Assembly (NCBI GenBank): GCA_934271245.1
Contig: CAKQQY010000003.1
Span: 19,955 to 83,954 of the forward strand
Length of the DNA: 64,000 nt
Source: an uncultured Clostridia bacterium
GTDB lineage: Bacteria > Bacillota > Clostridia > Christensenellales > Borkfalkiaceae
Direction of reading: 5' to 3'
Shown here: in pieces, positions 26,451-40,076 of the stretch
How the letters are laid out: each line of letters begins with the position of its first letter
Position numbering within the stretch: position 1 is the first letter of the stretch
Program-made: the position numbers and the translations under genes
The notes under the pieces: generated by a model
The model's input: only the letters and a program-made list of their open reading frames with translations
Told to the model about the DNA's origin: nothing
Databases searched by the model: none

Positions 26451-27476
26451 ATGTCAGACGTACTGTTGAAAATCAAAGAAGGCGCGAAAGCGCTCGGTAA
26501 AACCGTTGTGTTACCCGAAGGCGAAGATAAAAGGGTGGTTAAAGCGGCTTCGGTCGCCGCTAACGAAAGATTAGCGAAAATCGTTCTTTTGGGCAACGCG
26601 GAACAAATAAAAGCCGCTAACCCCGACGTAGATTTATCGGGCGTAAGAATCGTCGACCCCGTTACCGACGCAAACACCGATAAATACGCGCAGATACTTT
26701 TCGATGCGAGAAAGGGTAAAATCAGCAAAAAAACGGGTCTTCCCGAATACGCAGACGTAAACGCGGCGAAAGCGTATATTCTTAAAGATTACACCATGTA
26801 CGGCGCTTTAATGCTGAAAAACGGCGACGTAGACGGTATGGTTTCGGGCGCATGCCACTCCACGGCGAACACTCTCCGTCCCGGGCTTCAAGTTATAAAA
26901 ACCAAAGCGGGCGTTCCGCTCGTTTCTTCCTGTTTCGTAATGATAGCGCCCGAAGGCGGCAACAAATATTGCGAAGACGGCGCGTTCGTTTTCGGCGATT
27001 GCGGTCTTAACCAGAACCCCAACTCCGAAGAACTTGCGTACATTGCCGTTTCTTCCGCCGATAGCGCGAAGACTATCGCGGGATTAGAACCGAGAGTCGC
27101 TTTCCTTTCCCACTCTTCGAAAGGCAGCGCGAAACACGCCGACGTAGACAAAGTAGTAGGCGCTGTAAACAAAGTAAAAGAAATCGCGCCCGACCTTAAA
27201 GCCGACGGCGAATTCCAGTTCGACTGTTCCATCGTTCCGTCGGTTGCGGCGAACAAAGCGCCGAATTCCGAGATTGCGGGGCATGCGAACGTGCTTATTT
27301 TCCCCGATCTCGACGCAGGCAACATAGGTTACAAAATCGCCGAAAGGTTAGGCGGATTTATGGCGTTGGGTCCCATTTGTCAGGGCTTTGCAAAACCTAT
27401 CAACGACCTTTCCCGCGGTTGTTCTGCGGAAGACGTCGTCGCGGTTATCGCAATCACCGCTATTCAGGCTAAATAA
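26451..27476 (+). CDS. pta: Phosphate acetyltransferase
   Basis: The 341-residue product has short-form Pta sequence from end to end: [15 protein letters not shown] near residue 20, [20 protein letters not shown] near 125, [28 protein letters not shown] and [19 protein letters not shown] toward the C-terminus. It converts acetyl-CoA and phosphate to acetyl phosphate. With ackA 16 bases downstream it forms the ATP-yielding acetate branch of fermentation. Ribosome site AAGGAAGGG. A possible promoter TTGTAC-N16-TATAAA lies near 26385-26412 but is weak. Confidence 0.96.
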   Translation: MSDVLLKIKEGAKALGKTVVLPEGEDKRVVKAASVAANERLAKIVLLGNAEQIKAANPDVDLSGVRIVDPVTDANTDKYAQILFDARKGKISKKTGLPEYADVNAAKAYILKDYTMYGALMLKNGDVDGMVSGACHSTANTLRPGLQVIKTKAGVPLVSSCFVMIAPEGGNKYCEDGAFVFGDCGLNQNPNSEELAYIAVSSADSAKTIAGLEPRVAFLSHSSKGSAKHADVDKVVGAVNKVKEIAPDLKADGEFQFDCSIVPSVAANKAPNSEIAGHANVLIFPDLDAGNIGYKIAERLGGFMALGPICQGFAKPINDLSRGCSAEDVVAVIAITAIQAK

Positions 27477-27492
27477 CAAAGGAGTTAAATAA

Positions 27493-28683
27493 ATGAAAAT
27501 TCTCGTTATAAACGCAGGCAGTTCCTCTCTTAAATATCAACTTATCGATATGGAAAACGAAAGCGTCGTCGCGAAAGGTATATGCGAACGCATCACTTTT
27601 AACGGCAGCAAATTGACGCAAAAAACCGCCGAGGGCAAAGAAACGGTTATTCTTCAGGACATGCCCACGCATAAAGAAGCGATGGAACTCGTTCTTAAAG
27701 CCATGCTCGACCCCGAAAAAGGCGCGATTAAAAGCGTAAAAGAAATCGGCGCGGTAGGGCACAGAGTTCTCCACTCGGGCGAAGATTTCAAATGCTCGGT
27801 AGTAATCGACGAAGAAGTAATAAAAATCTGCGAAAAGAACGCGGAATTAGGACCTTTACATATGCCCGGCGAAATCGCTTGCATAAAGAGTTGCCGCGAA
27901 GTTATGCCCGGCGTTCCCATGGTAGCGGTTTTCGACACCACGTTCCACGCGACCATGCCGAAAAAGGCGTATATGTACGGTATTCCTTACGAAGCGTACG
28001 AACAATACAAAATCAGAAAATACGGTTTCCACGGCACCTCGCATAAATTCGTTTCCGAAGAAGGCGGCAAAGTGTTAGGAAACAAAAACGCCAAAATGGT
28101 AATCTGCCACCTGGGTAACGGTTCTTCCATTTCCGCCGTTAAAGACGGCAAATGTCTGGATACTTCCATGGGATTCACCCCGTTAGAAGGTCTCGTAATG
28201 GGTACCCGTTCGGGCGACATCGACCCCGCGGCGGTAGATTATCTGAGAGTTAAACTCGGTCTTAAAGACGACGAAGTCGTGGACTTCCTTAATAAAAAAT
28301 GCGGTATGCTCGGTATCAGCGGGTTTTCTTCCGATTGCAGGGATTTGACTGCGGCAGCCGAAAAGGGCGACGAAAGAGCGAAACTCGCTCTCGAAATGGT
28401 TGCTTACAGAGTTAAAAAGTACGTCGGCTCTTACGTTGCGGTACTCGGCGGCGTAGACGCGATATTCTTTACCGGCGGTATCGGCGAACATTCTCCCGAA
28501 ATCCGTAAAATGGTTATGGAAGGAATGGAATTTTTGGGAATCGACTTTGACTTTACAAAGAACGAAAATTGCGGAAACGGTACGGTAGAACTTACCAAGC
28601 CGAATTCCAAAGTAAAAGTTTACGTGCTTCCCACCAACGAAGAACTCTCTATCGCAAGGGAAACCAAGGACCTTTGCTTATAA
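27493..28683 (+). CDS. ackA: Acetate kinase
   Basis: The 396-residue ASKHA-fold kinase has the N-terminal phosphate-1 motif VINAGSSSLKYQL, GHRVLHSGE near residue 90, FDTTFHATMP, KYGFHGTSHKFV near 175, CHLGNGSSISAV, TRSGDIDPA and the late adenosine motif FTGGIGEHSPEIR. It transfers the phosphoryl group of acetyl phosphate to ADP. Cotranscribed with pta (16-base gap with AAAGGAG). No clear terminator follows; a strong promoter for yceD begins 25 bases after the stop. Confidence 0.97.
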   Translation: MKILVINAGSSSLKYQLIDMENESVVAKGICERITFNGSKLTQKTAEGKETVILQDMPTHKEAMELVLKAMLDPEKGAIKSVKEIGAVGHRVLHSGEDFKCSVVIDEEVIKICEKNAELGPLHMPGEIACIKSCREVMPGVPMVAVFDTTFHATMPKKAYMYGIPYEAYEQYKIRKYGFHGTSHKFVSEEGGKVLGNKNAKMVICHLGNGSSISAVKDGKCLDTSMGFTPLEGLVMGTRSGDIDPAAVDYLRVKLGLKDDEVVDFLNKKCGMLGISGFSSDCRDLTAAAEKGDERAKLALEMVAYRVKKYVGSYVAVLGGVDAIFFTGGIGEHSPEIRKMVMEGMEFLGIDFDFTKNENCGNGTVELTKPNSKVKVYVLPTNEELSIARETKDLCL

Positions 28684-28708
28684 AAGATAAAAATTCCGCT
28701 AAAAAAAG

Positions 28709-28737
28709 TTGACAACGAAAAACTTATATTATATAAT
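28709..28737 (+). promoter_or_regulatory. Near-consensus promoter of yceD-rpmF
   Basis: TTGACA (28709-28714), 17-base spacer, TATAAT (28732-28737): both hexamers are perfect. Confidence 0.9.
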
Positions 28738-28761
28738 TGTAAAGCGTTTTTGAGAAGTATT

Positions 28762-29202
28762 ATGATTATCGATTTAAGAAAACTCAAAGCAAGCGGCAAA
28801 ACGGAAACGGATTTTTATTTCGAATTCGAGCCGCAGGAAGGTCTTTCTTCGTTGCCGGAAGTTACCGTTCTTTCTCCCGTAAAGGTTACGGGCAGGGCGG
28901 TGATAACGGGTAACCACTCCATGTTTATCGAAGGCGAAGTAAGCTACGTTCTTTCGGGAAACTGCACGAGATGTTTAGAACATACCGAAAAGGAGTGCGT
29001 CGCGGAATTTTCCGGCGAAGCGGAAGAGAACGACGAAGAATGTTATAAACTCGTCAACGACGCGGTTGACGTGAAAAAAATAGCGGAAGAAACAATCATA
29101 TTGAACTTGCCCGTAAACTTTTTGTGTAAAGACGACTGTAAAGGAATCTGCGCGGGGTGCGGAGTCAATCTCAACGACGGGATTTGCAAGTGCGGAAAAT
29201 AA
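28762..29202 (+). CDS. YceD family (DUF177) protein linked to 23S rRNA/L32
   Basis: The 146-residue protein starts IIDLRKLKASGK. It has the CTRCLEH motif near residue 76 and a Cys-rich tail (LCKDDCKGICAGCG, ICKCGK). YceD proteins are encoded next to rpmF almost everywhere and are needed for normal 23S rRNA accumulation in E. coli and plants. The extra C-terminal cysteines suggest metal binding, as is common in Firmicutes. ATG 28762 is preferred to the in-frame TTG at 28750; GAGAAG precedes it. Cotranscribed with rpmF. Confidence 0.88.
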   Translation: MIIDLRKLKASGKTETDFYFEFEPQEGLSSLPEVTVLSPVKVTGRAVITGNHSMFIEGEVSYVLSGNCTRCLEHTEKECVAEFSGEAEENDEECYKLVNDAVDVKKIAEETIILNLPVNFLCKDDCKGICAGCGVNLNDGICKCGK

Positions 29203-29222
29203 AGAAAAGAAGGTAATTACAA

Positions 29223-29417
29223 ATGGCAGTACAGAAAAGTAAAACGTCTAAACAGAGAACGAATACCAGATACGCTCAATGGAAATTAGAAACTCCCAAT
29301 CTCGTAGAATGCCCCCAGTGCCACGAATTGAAAGCGCAGCACAAAGTTTGCGCTAAATGCGGCTACTACGACGGAAAACAAATCATAGACGTAGACAAAA
29401 AGGCTAAAAAAGACTAA
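29223..29417 (+). CDS. rpmF: 50S ribosomal protein L32
   Basis: The 64-residue protein has the classical start AVQKSKTSKQRTNTRYAQWK, two CxxC pairs for zinc (CPQCHELK ... CAKCGYYDGK) and a lysine-rich end, so it is the zinc-binding form of L32. It is 20 bases after yceD with AGAAGG upstream. A terminator follows at 29441. Confidence 0.97.
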   Translation: MAVQKSKTSKQRTNTRYAQWKLETPNLVECPQCHELKAQHKVCAKCGYYDGKQIIDVDKKAKKD

Positions 29418-29437
29418 TTGATTTTATAAAACCAAAA

Positions 29438-29468
29438 AGTAAAGCCGAGTGTTTTCACTCGGCTTTTA
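29438..29468. terminator. Bidirectional terminator between rpmF and ispDF
   Basis: Arms 29441-29451 and 29456-29466 (AAAGCCGAGTG) pair perfectly between two convergent genes. T-rich sequence follows on both strands. Confidence 0.75.
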
Positions 29469-29497
29469 GCGTTTTAAATAAATTTCGGGGTTTCGGG

Positions 29498-30622
29498 TTA
29501 TAAACCGCGTGTTTTAAGAACGACGGAACAATTAACACAAATTCCTTCTTCTCTGCCGACGAACCCTAAACCTTCGAGAGTGGTCGCGGAAATACCCGCG
29601 TTGTCGACGGGGATACCGAGAACGCGGCATAAATTATCCGCCATATCGGGAATAAACTTTTTAAGTTTAGGTTTTTCCGCCATAATAACCGCCGAAAAAC
29701 TCTCGGGAACGTAACCTTTTTCGGAAACCATGGCGACGACTTTTTCCAAAAGCATAACGCTGTCGGCGTTAAGATACGTCGGGTCGTCGTCGGGGAAGTA
29801 GTAACCTATATCGCGAAGCCCCGCGGCGGATAACAACGCGTCCATCAGGGCGTGAGTCAAAACGTCGGCGTCGCTGTGACCTAAAAGACCCTTTTCGTGG
29901 GGAACGGTAACTCCGCCGATAATAAGTTTTCTGCCCGGAACGAGTTTGTGGCAATCGAACCCGACGCCCGTTCTTACGTTTTCGGAAAGATAAAGTTTTT
30001 CGAAGTCTTCTTTGAAGGTGAGTTTAACGTTTTTCGGGTCGCCTTCGAACAGTCGCGGGGTATTTATATAATGTTTATATAAATCGCCGTCGTCGTTATA
30101 AGATAAGCCGTTCCTTAAAGAATAGGCTTTTTTTATTTTGTCCGCCGCAAACCCCTGGGGGGTCTGTACGCAATAAAGATTGCTTTTTCCGATGTATTGA
30201 AAATCGCCGTCAAAGGTTTCCGCTTTTATTACCGTATCTCTTTGGGGAACGACGGGAATCGCTCCGCCGTATTTGACAGCGGTATCTATGCAATCGTCGA
30301 TAACTTTTTGGGTTACGAACGGTCTTGCTCCGTCGTGAATCAAAATCACGTCGCCGTCGGCGATTTTAAGGGCGTTTTCGACCGATTCCGTTCTCGTGTT
30401 TCCGCCGATAACCGCTTCCGCTTCGCCGCACAGTTTTTTAACTTCCGTAAAATCTTCTTCGGAAGCCGTGACGATAATTCGCGAAACGCGTTCGTTTTTG
30501 TAAAAAGCGGCAAGCGTTCGCTCCAAAACGGTTTTTCCGTCAAAGGGGATAAGGAGTTTGTTTTTGTTAAAACCCGCGCGTAAGCCTTTGCCTGCGCAGG
30601 TGATGATTGCGGTAACTTTCAT
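29498..30622 (-). CDS. ispDF: Bifunctional IspD-IspF (methylerythritol phosphate pathway)
   Basis: This is a 374-residue fusion. The N-terminal ~215 residues are IspD (AIITCAGKGLRAGFNKNK nucleotide-binding start, ILIHDGARPFV, YCVQTPQGF). The C-terminal ~155 are IspF (GVGFDCHKLVPGRK and LGHSDADVLTHALMDALL, giving the metal ligands Asp, His and His, then SATTLEGLGFVGREEG). It makes CDP-methylerythritol and cyclises it after phosphorylation by IspE, which is not in the window. ATG 30622 follows the rqcP stop by five bases with GAGTGAG upstream; a longer frame overlapping rqcP is rejected. Confidence 0.95.
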   Translation of the reverse strand: MKVTAIITCAGKGLRAGFNKNKLLIPFDGKTVLERTLAAFYKNERVSRIIVTASEEDFTEVKKLCGEAEAVIGGNTRTESVENALKIADGDVILIHDGARPFVTQKVIDDCIDTAVKYGGAIPVVPQRDTVIKAETFDGDFQYIGKSNLYCVQTPQGFAADKIKKAYSLRNGLSYNDDGDLYKHYINTPRLFEGDPKNVKLTFKEDFEKLYLSENVRTGVGFDCHKLVPGRKLIIGGVTVPHEKGLLGHSDADVLTHALMDALLSAAGLRDIGYYFPDDDPTYLNADSVMLLEKVVAMVSEKGYVPESFSAVIMAEKPKLKKFIPDMADNLCRVLGIPVDNAGISATTLEGLGFVGREEGICVNCSVVLKTRGL

Positions 30623-30627
30623 AAAAC

Positions 30628-30873
30628 TCACTCGGTGATGATTCTGTAAAGTCTGTCGGCGTCTTCTTTTCTTACCGTTTCTTTTATATCGAGAATTTCG
30701 AACGCCATAGTGCCTGCGGAAAAACCTAATTCGCAAACGTCGCCAATTTTAATCTGGTGGGACGGTTTAACGCTTTTACCGTTAATTTTAACTTTTCCGC
30801 CGTCGCAAGCTTGGTTTGCGAGCGACCGTCTTTTTAATATTCTGGAAACTTTCAAAAACTTGTCTATTCTCAT
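30628..30873 (-). CDS. S4-domain RNA-binding protein, RqcP-like
   Basis: The 81-residue single S4 domain protein reads MRIDKFLKVSRILKRRSLAN, then GGKVKINGKSVKPSHQIKIGD. This is the RqcP/YabO (Hsp15-related) family, which binds stalled 50S subunits and assists Ala-tail synthesis in ribosome quality control. It forms a two-gene unit with ispDF and is divergent from rpoB. Confidence 0.85.
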   Translation of the reverse strand: MRIDKFLKVSRILKRRSLANQACDGGKVKINGKSVKPSHQIKIGDVCELGFSAGTMAFEILDIKETVRKEDADRLYRIITE

Positions 30874-31175
30874 AATTGCCTTATTTTACGCCTTAAACGT
30901 TCAAAAAAGTACGATTTTAAAACTTTTTTCGTTAAAACGCTTGACTTTATATTGATTTAGTAATAATATAATAAAATGCATTATGATAGGTTTAATATCG
31001 AATCTTATCGCAATTTTGGAAAAAACGAGAGAAGAAAAGCAGTAAAAATTCACAAAATCCGATAATAAAAATCAATATAAACCCCATAACCTGCCGACGG
31101 TACTATTATACTATAAAATTTCCGTTTTGTAAATAAGGTCGGCGAAGAATTTAATTTTTTTAAGGAGAGCGTTTA
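30874..31175 (+). other. rpoB upstream region with promoter and structured leader
   Basis: This 302-base gap separates the divergent rqcP and rpoB genes. It contains a promoter (30941-30969), a long AT-rich leader, and a hairpin in which GCCGAC (31093-31098) can pair with GTCGGC (31138-31143). The loop holds the AT-rich TATTATACTATAAAAT, which might include a second start. A 20-codon frame at 30983 lacks a ribosome site and is not called. I see no ribosomal protein genes here, although rplKAJL often precede rpoB. Confidence 0.5.
30941..30969 (+). promoter_or_regulatory. rpoBC promoter
   Basis: TTGACT (30941-30946), 17-base spacer, TAATAT (30964-30969). The implied leader is about 200 bases. 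Confidence 0.65.
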
Positions 31176-34100
31176 ATGGCACGTAATCTACCGGAAATCG
31201 AATGTGGCAAGATTAAAAGGAAAACTTTCAGCAGAATCAAAGAAGCGATAGAACTCCCGTATCTTGTCAAAATTCAGAAAGACTCTTATGATGCGTTTAT
31301 CAGGGAAGGGATAGGCGAAGTTTTGGAAGACTTCTCGCCGATCACCGACTATTCCGACCACTTCGAATTGTACTTTTTAGACTACAATTTAGACGGAGAA
31401 CCCAAATACGACGAGAAAGAATGTAAAGACAGGGACGCTACGTTCGCGCGTCCGCTTCGCGTAAAGGTTCGCCTGGTAAACAAGGTTACCGACGAGGTTA
31501 TGGACCAGGAAGTATTTATGGGCGACTTCCCCCTTATGACGGATAACGGGGCGTTCATAATAAACGGCGCGGAAAGGGTAATCGTATCCCAACTCGTCAG
31601 ATCTCCCGGCGTATATAACGGAATGGAAGTTGATAAATCGGGCAAAAAGATTTACGATACCACCGTTATTCCTTCGAGAGGCGCGTGGCTGGAATTCGAA
31701 CAGGATTCCCAGAACGTTTTGTGGGTACACGTCGACAGAACGAGAAAACTCACCGCAACGGTACTTCTCCGCGCGTTGGGTTTCGGCAGCGACTCTTCTT
31801 TAGCGGAACTTTTCGATAATAACGCGATGATCGCGTCCACCGCCGAAAAGGACACTTCCAAAACGGAAGCGGACGGGCTTGTGGAACTTTACCGCAGATT
31901 GCGTCCGGGCGAAATCCCCACCGACGACGCGGTAAGAACTCATCTTAAAAACATATTCTTCGACCCCCGTCGTTACGACCTGGCAAGGGTTGGCAGATAT
32001 AAATTCAATAAACGTTTAAGACTCGGCGCGAGAATCGTCGGTTTAAAATCGTTTGAAGACGTTATTTCTTCCGACGGCGAAGTGTTGGCTACCAAGGGTC
32101 AGATTATCGACAGACTTACCGCAGACGCCATTCAGGACGCCGGCATAAACGTTTTCTATGCAGACGTAAACGGCGAAAGACATAAAGTCATCGCAAATAA
32201 CGTCGTAAGTTTCGAAAACGTGGTCGGAATCAAACCCGACGCTTTCGGACTTTTAAAATACGTTTACTATCCTACCGTGGAATTCTCCAAAAAGGTAGCG
32301 GCAGCCGCCGCGACGGAATCCGCGGAAGAAGTTGCGGAAAAATATAAGAAAGAAATCAACGAACTTTTCTATATCGGCGAAAAGGAAATCAACGGGGAAG
32401 AAAAACCCGAAGACAGAAAGAACGAAGAAAAAGCCAAAGAAACGAGAATCAAATTTGTCAACGCGTGCGTAAGATTCGAACAACTCGTTGCGGAAAAATT
32501 CGACGGCGTTCTCGATTCCGAAGACAGAAAGACTATCCGCCCGTTGATAGAAAAGTTAAACCATAAACATATTACGGTAGACGATATCGTAGCCGCGGTA
32601 TCGGTAAACCTTGACCTTAACGCAGGCATCGGCGACGTGGACAATATCGACCACTTAGGCAACCGTCGCGTGCGTTCGGTCGGCGAACTTTTGCAGAATC
32701 AATTCCGTATCGGTATCGCAAGACTCGAAAGGGTAATAAAAGAAAGAATGGCGACGCAGGACCCCAAGGAAGTTTCCGCGCAGGGTCTTATAAACGTGCG
32801 CCCCGTAAGTTCTGCCATTAAAGAATTCTTCGGTTCTTCCCAACTTTCGCAGTTTATGGATCAGACCAACCCGATTGCGGAACTTACTCATAAGAGAAAA
32901 TTATCCGCGTTAGGCCCCGGCGGTCTTAACAGAGACAGAGCGACTTTCGAAGTCCGCGACGTTCACCACTCTCACTACGGCAGAATGTGCCCGATAGAAA
33001 CCCCCGAAGGTCAGAATATCGGTCTTATTTCTTCGCTCGCGGCGTATGCGCAGGTCAACGAATTCGGATTTATCGAAGCGCCTTACAGAAAGGTAGAACA
33101 CAGACTTAACGCCGACGGCACTATGGAAACGGTAGTTACCGAACACGTAGACTATTTAACCGCCGACGAAGAAGATAATTACATCGTAGCGCAGGCAAAC
33201 GAACCGCTTATCGATAACAAATATTTCGAACACGACCGTGTTTCCTGCCGCCACAGAGACGATATAACCGAAGAAGTCAAAGAAAAAATCGATTATATGG
33301 ACGTTTCGCCTAAGCAACTTATATCGGTTGCTACCGCGCTTATTCCGTTCCTTGAAAACGACGATACCAACCGTGCGCTCATGGGATCGAACATGCAACG
33401 TCAGGCAGTTCCGCTTTTGTGTCCCGAAAACGCAATCGTAGCGACGGGTATCGAAAGACGTATCGCGTACGACTCGGGCGTTATGATAAACGCCAAAGAA
33501 GCCGGCACGGTAAAGAGCGTCGCAAGCGATAAGATAGTAATCACCGGCGAAAACGGCGACGTAACTTATAAACTTAAAAAATTCGAAAGAAGCAACCAGG
33601 GTACCTGCCTTAATCAGAGACCTATCGTCGAAAGGGGCGAGAAAATCGAAAAAGGGCAGACCATTGCGGACGGTCCTTCCACGAGAAACGGCGAACTTGC
33701 GCTCGGCAGAAACATTATGGTCGGGTTCATGAGTTGGGAAGGCTATAACTACGAAGACGCTATTCTGCTTTCGGAAAAACTCGTTCAGGACGACGTTTTC
33801 ACCACTATTCATATAGAAGAACACGAAATCGAAGCGAGAGATACCAGACTCGGCGAAGAAGAAATAACGAGAGATATACCGAACGTCGGCGAGGACGCTC
33901 TTAAAGACCTTGACGAAGACGGTATCGTAAGAATCGGCGCGGAAGTAAATTCCGGCGATATTCTCGTTGGTAAAGTAACGCCCAAGGGCGAAACCGAACT
34001 CACCCCCGAAGAAAGATTGCTCCGCGCGATATTCGGCGAAAAAGCGAGAGAAGTAAGAGATACTTCCCTTAAAGTACCGCACGGCGAAGGCGGCGTGGTA

Positions 34101-35183
34101 ATCGACGTCAAAATCTTTACGAGAGCGAATAAAGACGAACTTTCGCCCGGCGTAAGCAAACTCGTCAGAGTATATATCGCGCAGAAACGTAAAATTTCCG
34201 TCGGCGATAAAATGGCGGGCAGACACGGTAACAAGGGCGTTATTTCCAGAATTTTACCGCAAGCGGATATGCCTTTCATGGCAGACGGCACGCCGTTGCA
34301 GATAGTTCTTAACCCGCTCGGCGTTCCTTCCCGTATGAACATCGGTCAGGTTCTCGAAGTACACTTAGGTCTCGTTTGCAAACAACTCGGCTGGAAGATA
34401 GCGACTCCGGTATTCGACGGCGCTACCGAAAAAGATATAAGAGAATTATTCAAAGAAAACAATATACTTAATCCCGACGGCGAAGTCGACGGCAAGATAC
34501 AACTTTACGACGGAAGAACGGGCGAACCGTTTGAAAACAGAGTTACCGTCGGTCAGATGTACATGATAAAACTTCACCACCTTGTCGACGATAAGATTCA
34601 CGCGAGAAGTACCGGACCTTACAGTCTTGTAACGCAGCAGCCTTTGGGCGGAAAAGCGCAGTTCGGCGGACAACGTTTCGGCGAAATGGAAATCTGGGCT
34701 TTGGAAGCGTACGGCGCGGCGCATATCTTACAGGAAATTCTTACCGTAAAATCGGACGACGTCGTAGGAAGAATCAAGACTTACGAATCTATCGTAAAGG
34801 GCAACAATATCAGCGAACCGGGTATTCCGGAAGCGTTCAAGGTATTGCTTAAAGAATTGCAGTCGCTCGCTCTCGATATGAAAGTGCTTACCGAAAATCA
34901 CGAAGAACTTTCGCTTAAAGACCTTCTCGAAAGCGACGTGGACGATATACCGAACGTTCGCGAAAAATCGCACTTCGACGAAGTCGAACTCGGCGAAAAA
35001 GACAAAGACGACAAGAGCGAAGCGGAAGAAACGTTGTTCGAAGATACCGAGAACGCGGATATCGACGAATTCGAGTTCAATTCCAAAGACTTGTTCGACG
35101 ACGAAGACGACGAAATCGATACCACCATTCCCGACGGCGATTTGTTTGACGACGATTTCGACGATGACGGCGATAAAGAGTAA
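31176..35183 (+). CDS. rpoB: RNA polymerase beta subunit
   Basis: The 1335-residue protein is collinear with RpoB. Clear segments are [14 protein letters not shown], the rifampicin-region [20 protein letters not shown] with wild-type Asp, His and Ser at the usual resistance positions, [44 protein letters not shown] and [21 protein letters not shown] WALEAYGAA. The last ~70 residues form a very acidic tail ([17 protein letters not shown]). Ribosome site AAGGAGAG. rpoC follows after 14 bases. Confidence 0.98.
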   Translation: MARNLPEIECGKIKRKTFSRIKEAIELPYLVKIQKDSYDAFIREGIGEVLEDFSPITDYSDHFELYFLDYNLDGEPKYDEKECKDRDATFARPLRVKVRLVNKVTDEVMDQEVFMGDFPLMTDNGAFIINGAERVIVSQLVRSPGVYNGMEVDKSGKKIYDTTVIPSRGAWLEFEQDSQNVLWVHVDRTRKLTATVLLRALGFGSDSSLAELFDNNAMIASTAEKDTSKTEADGLVELYRRLRPGEIPTDDAVRTHLKNIFFDPRRYDLARVGRYKFNKRLRLGARIVGLKSFEDVISSDGEVLATKGQIIDRLTADAIQDAGINVFYADVNGERHKVIANNVVSFENVVGIKPDAFGLLKYVYYPTVEFSKKVAAAAATESAEEVAEKYKKEINELFYIGEKEINGEEKPEDRKNEEKAKETRIKFVNACVRFEQLVAEKFDGVLDSEDRKTIRPLIEKLNHKHITVDDIVAAVSVNLDLNAGIGDVDNIDHLGNRRVRSVGELLQNQFRIGIARLERVIKERMATQDPKEVSAQGLINVRPVSSAIKEFFGSSQLSQFMDQTNPIAELTHKRKLSALGPGGLNRDRATFEVRDVHHSHYGRMCPIETPEGQNIGLISSLAAYAQVNEFGFIEAPYRKVEHRLNADGTMETVVTEHVDYLTADEEDNYIVAQANEPLIDNKYFEHDRVSCRHRDDITEEVKEKIDYMDVSPKQLISVATALIPFLENDDTNRALMGSNMQRQAVPLLCPENAIVATGIERRIAYDSGVMINAKEAGTVKSVASDKIVITGENGDVTYKLKKFERSNQGTCLNQRPIVERGEKIEKGQTIADGPSTRNGELALGRNIMVGFMSWEGYNYEDAILLSEKLVQDDVFTTIHIEEHEIEARDTRLGEEEITRDIPNVGEDALKDLDEDGIVRIGAEVNSGDILVGKVTPKGETELTPEERLLRAIFGEKAREVRDTSLKVPHGEGGVVIDVKIFTRANKDELSPGVSKLVRVYIAQKRKISVGDKMAGRHGNKGVISRILPQADMPFMADGTPLQIVLNPLGVPSRMNIGQVLEVHLGLVCKQLGWKIATPVFDGATEKDIRELFKENNILNPDGEVDGKIQLYDGRTGEPFENRVTVGQMYMIKLHHLVDDKIHARSTGPYSLVTQQPLGGKAQFGGQRFGEMEIWALEAYGAAHILQEILTVKSDDVVGRIKTYESIVKGNNISEPGIPEAFKVLLKELQSLALDMKVLTENHEELSLKDLLESDVDDIPNVREKSHFDEVELGEKDKDDKSEAEETLFEDTENADIDEFEFNSKDLFDDEDDEIDTTIPDGDLFDDDFDDDGDKE

Positions 35184-35197
35184 GGAGGGTATTATAA

Positions 35198-38836
<3,639 letters not shown>

Positions 38837-38856
38837 AAAAAGCATAAAACAAAACG

Positions 38857-38905
38857 TATTTTACCATTTATTCGTTTGACTAAAAACGTGATAGATGGTA
38901 AAATA
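38857..38905 (+). promoter_or_regulatory. rpsL-rpsG-fusA promoter inside an inverted repeat
   Basis: TTGACT (38876-38881), 17-base spacer, TAAAAT (38899-38904). Perfect 11-base arms TATTTTACCAT (38857-38867) and ATGGTAAAATA (38895-38905) flank the -35 box and cover the -10 box. The leader (to 39005) holds further hairpins, for example AGGCG/CGCCT near 38917. Confidence 0.65.
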
Positions 38906-39005
38906 TATCATTGTCAGGCGCGAAAAACGCCTTAAAAACAGTTTCCGAAACGGATAATTCCGAAGTCCGTTTTCCGAATATCCGATAAAATGAAGGAGGT
39001 GTAAC

Positions 39006-39377
39006 ATGCCCACAATTCAACAGTTAATCAGACACGGTAGAAAACAGATTACTTACAAGTCGAAATCGCCTATTTTGGATGAATGTCCTCAAAAACGCGG
39101 CGTATGCTTGTCCGTAACCACCACTACCCCGAAAAAACCTAACTCCGCTCTTCGTAAGATTGCCAGAGTAAGATTGACTAACAAGATGGAAGGTATCGTT
39201 TATATCCCCGGCGAAGGACACAACTTGCAGGAACACAGTTCCGTCCTTATCCGCGGAGGCAGGGTAAAAGATTTACCTGGCGTAAGATATCACATCGTAC
39301 GTGGCGCGCTCGATACGGCAGGCGTTGCGAAACGCAGACAGGCTCGTTCGAGATACGGCGCAAAGAGACCTAAATAA
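39006..39377 (+). CDS. rpsL: 30S ribosomal protein S12
   Basis: The 123-residue protein has typical S12: [13 protein letters not shown] start, [17 protein letters not shown] with the lysine of the streptomycin site, and [20 protein letters not shown], also wild type. It belongs to the decoding centre of the 30S subunit. The ribosome site is a strong AAGGAGGTG. First gene of the str operon. Confidence 0.98.
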   Translation: MPTIQQLIRHGRKQITYKSKSPILDECPQKRGVCLSVTTTTPKKPNSALRKIARVRLTNKMEGIVYIPGEGHNLQEHSSVLIRGGRVKDLPGVRYHIVRGALDTAGVAKRRQARSRYGAKRPK

Positions 39378-39590
39378 GTAATTATTTAAGCCAAAAATTT
39401 TATTTGTTATTAACGCAGTAATTAATAACACCTACTTAAAATCGGAGAATTCGGAAAATAGCCCGATAAAGTAGGCAGTATGCCGAAAGGCAGAAGGTTC
39501 GCTACCCGAGAAGGGCAAGCGATAGCTGTACTGAGAAGGGTTTACCCTTAAAAAGCGCGGAAGCGCGAAAAATTAAAGGAGGACAGAATT
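39378..39590 (+). promoter_or_regulatory. Structured spacer/leader between rpsL and rpsG
   Basis: The 213 bases between rpsL and rpsG are unusually rich in hairpins: GTTATTAA/TTAATAAC (39406-39413 with 39422-39429); TGCC-GAAA-GGCA (39481-39492); TCGCT/AGCGA (39499-39503 with 39518-39522) enclosing CCC-GAGAA-GGG; AAGGG-TTTA-CCCTT (39536-39549); and GCGC-GGAA-GCGC (39555-39566). Two loops are GNRA tetraloops. S7 controls its own synthesis through an rpsL-rpsG spacer in E. coli; an equivalent site here is an inference. Confidence 0.45.
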
Positions 39591-40061
39591 ATGCCAAGAA
39601 GAGGCAATATAGCAAAAAGAGACGTATTACCCGATCCCGTGTATAACGATAAGGTAGTAACCAAACTCGTCAATCAGGTAATGCTCGACGGCAAAAAGAG
39701 CATAGCGCAAGGTATAGTTTACGAAGCGTTCAAAACCGCTTCCGAAAAAGTCGGCGCGGAACCCATGGAAATGTTCACGCAGGCGTTAAACAACATCATG
39801 CCTGTGGTAGAAGTTAAGGCGAGAAGAATCGGCGGCGCAAACTATCAGGTACCGCTCGAAATCAGAGCGGAAAGAAGACAGACTCTCGGAATTCGCTGGC
39901 TCGTCATCGCGGCGAGAAAGAGAAGCGAAAGAGAAATGGCTTCGCGTCTTTCCGCAGAACTCGTCGACGCTTTCAACAATACCGGCAACGCCGTAAAGAA
40001 GAAAGAAGAAACTCACAGAATGGCGGAAGCAAACAAGGCGTTCGCGCATTACAAATTTTAA
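39591..40061 (+). CDS. rpsG: 30S ribosomal protein S7
   Basis: The 156-residue primary rRNA-binding protein of the 30S head starts [18 protein letters not shown] and contains [33 protein letters not shown] and [21 protein letters not shown]. Strong ribosome site AAAGGAGGA. It follows a highly structured spacer after rpsL and is 15 bases before fusA. Confidence 0.98.
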   Translation: MPRRGNIAKRDVLPDPVYNDKVVTKLVNQVMLDGKKSIAQGIVYEAFKTASEKVGAEPMEMFTQALNNIMPVVEVKARRIGGANYQVPLEIRAERRQTLGIRWLVIAARKRSEREMASRLSAELVDAFNNTGNAVKKKEETHRMAEANKAFAHYKF

Positions 40062-40076
40062 TTTGGAGAAAAATAC

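Noticed and set aside
30983..31045. 20-codon frame in the rpoB leader (MIGLISNLIAILEK start)
   Set aside because: No ribosome site and no terminator or conservation signal; too short to support.
32830..32930. Rifampicin-resistance changes in rpoB, and streptomycin-resistance changes in rpsL (39006-39377)
   Set aside because: The usual resistance positions carry wild-type residues in both proteins.
33156..34226. Long minus-strand frame (356 codons) inside rpoB
   Set aside because: Antisense shadow: the GAA/AAA-rich codon use of rpoB leaves few stops on the opposite strand. No ribosome site and no recognisable protein.
39430..39580. Possible tRNA in the rpsL-rpsG spacer
   Set aside because: Hairpins are present, but no acceptor stem, anticodon loop or TTCGA-type T loop can be arranged into a tRNA.
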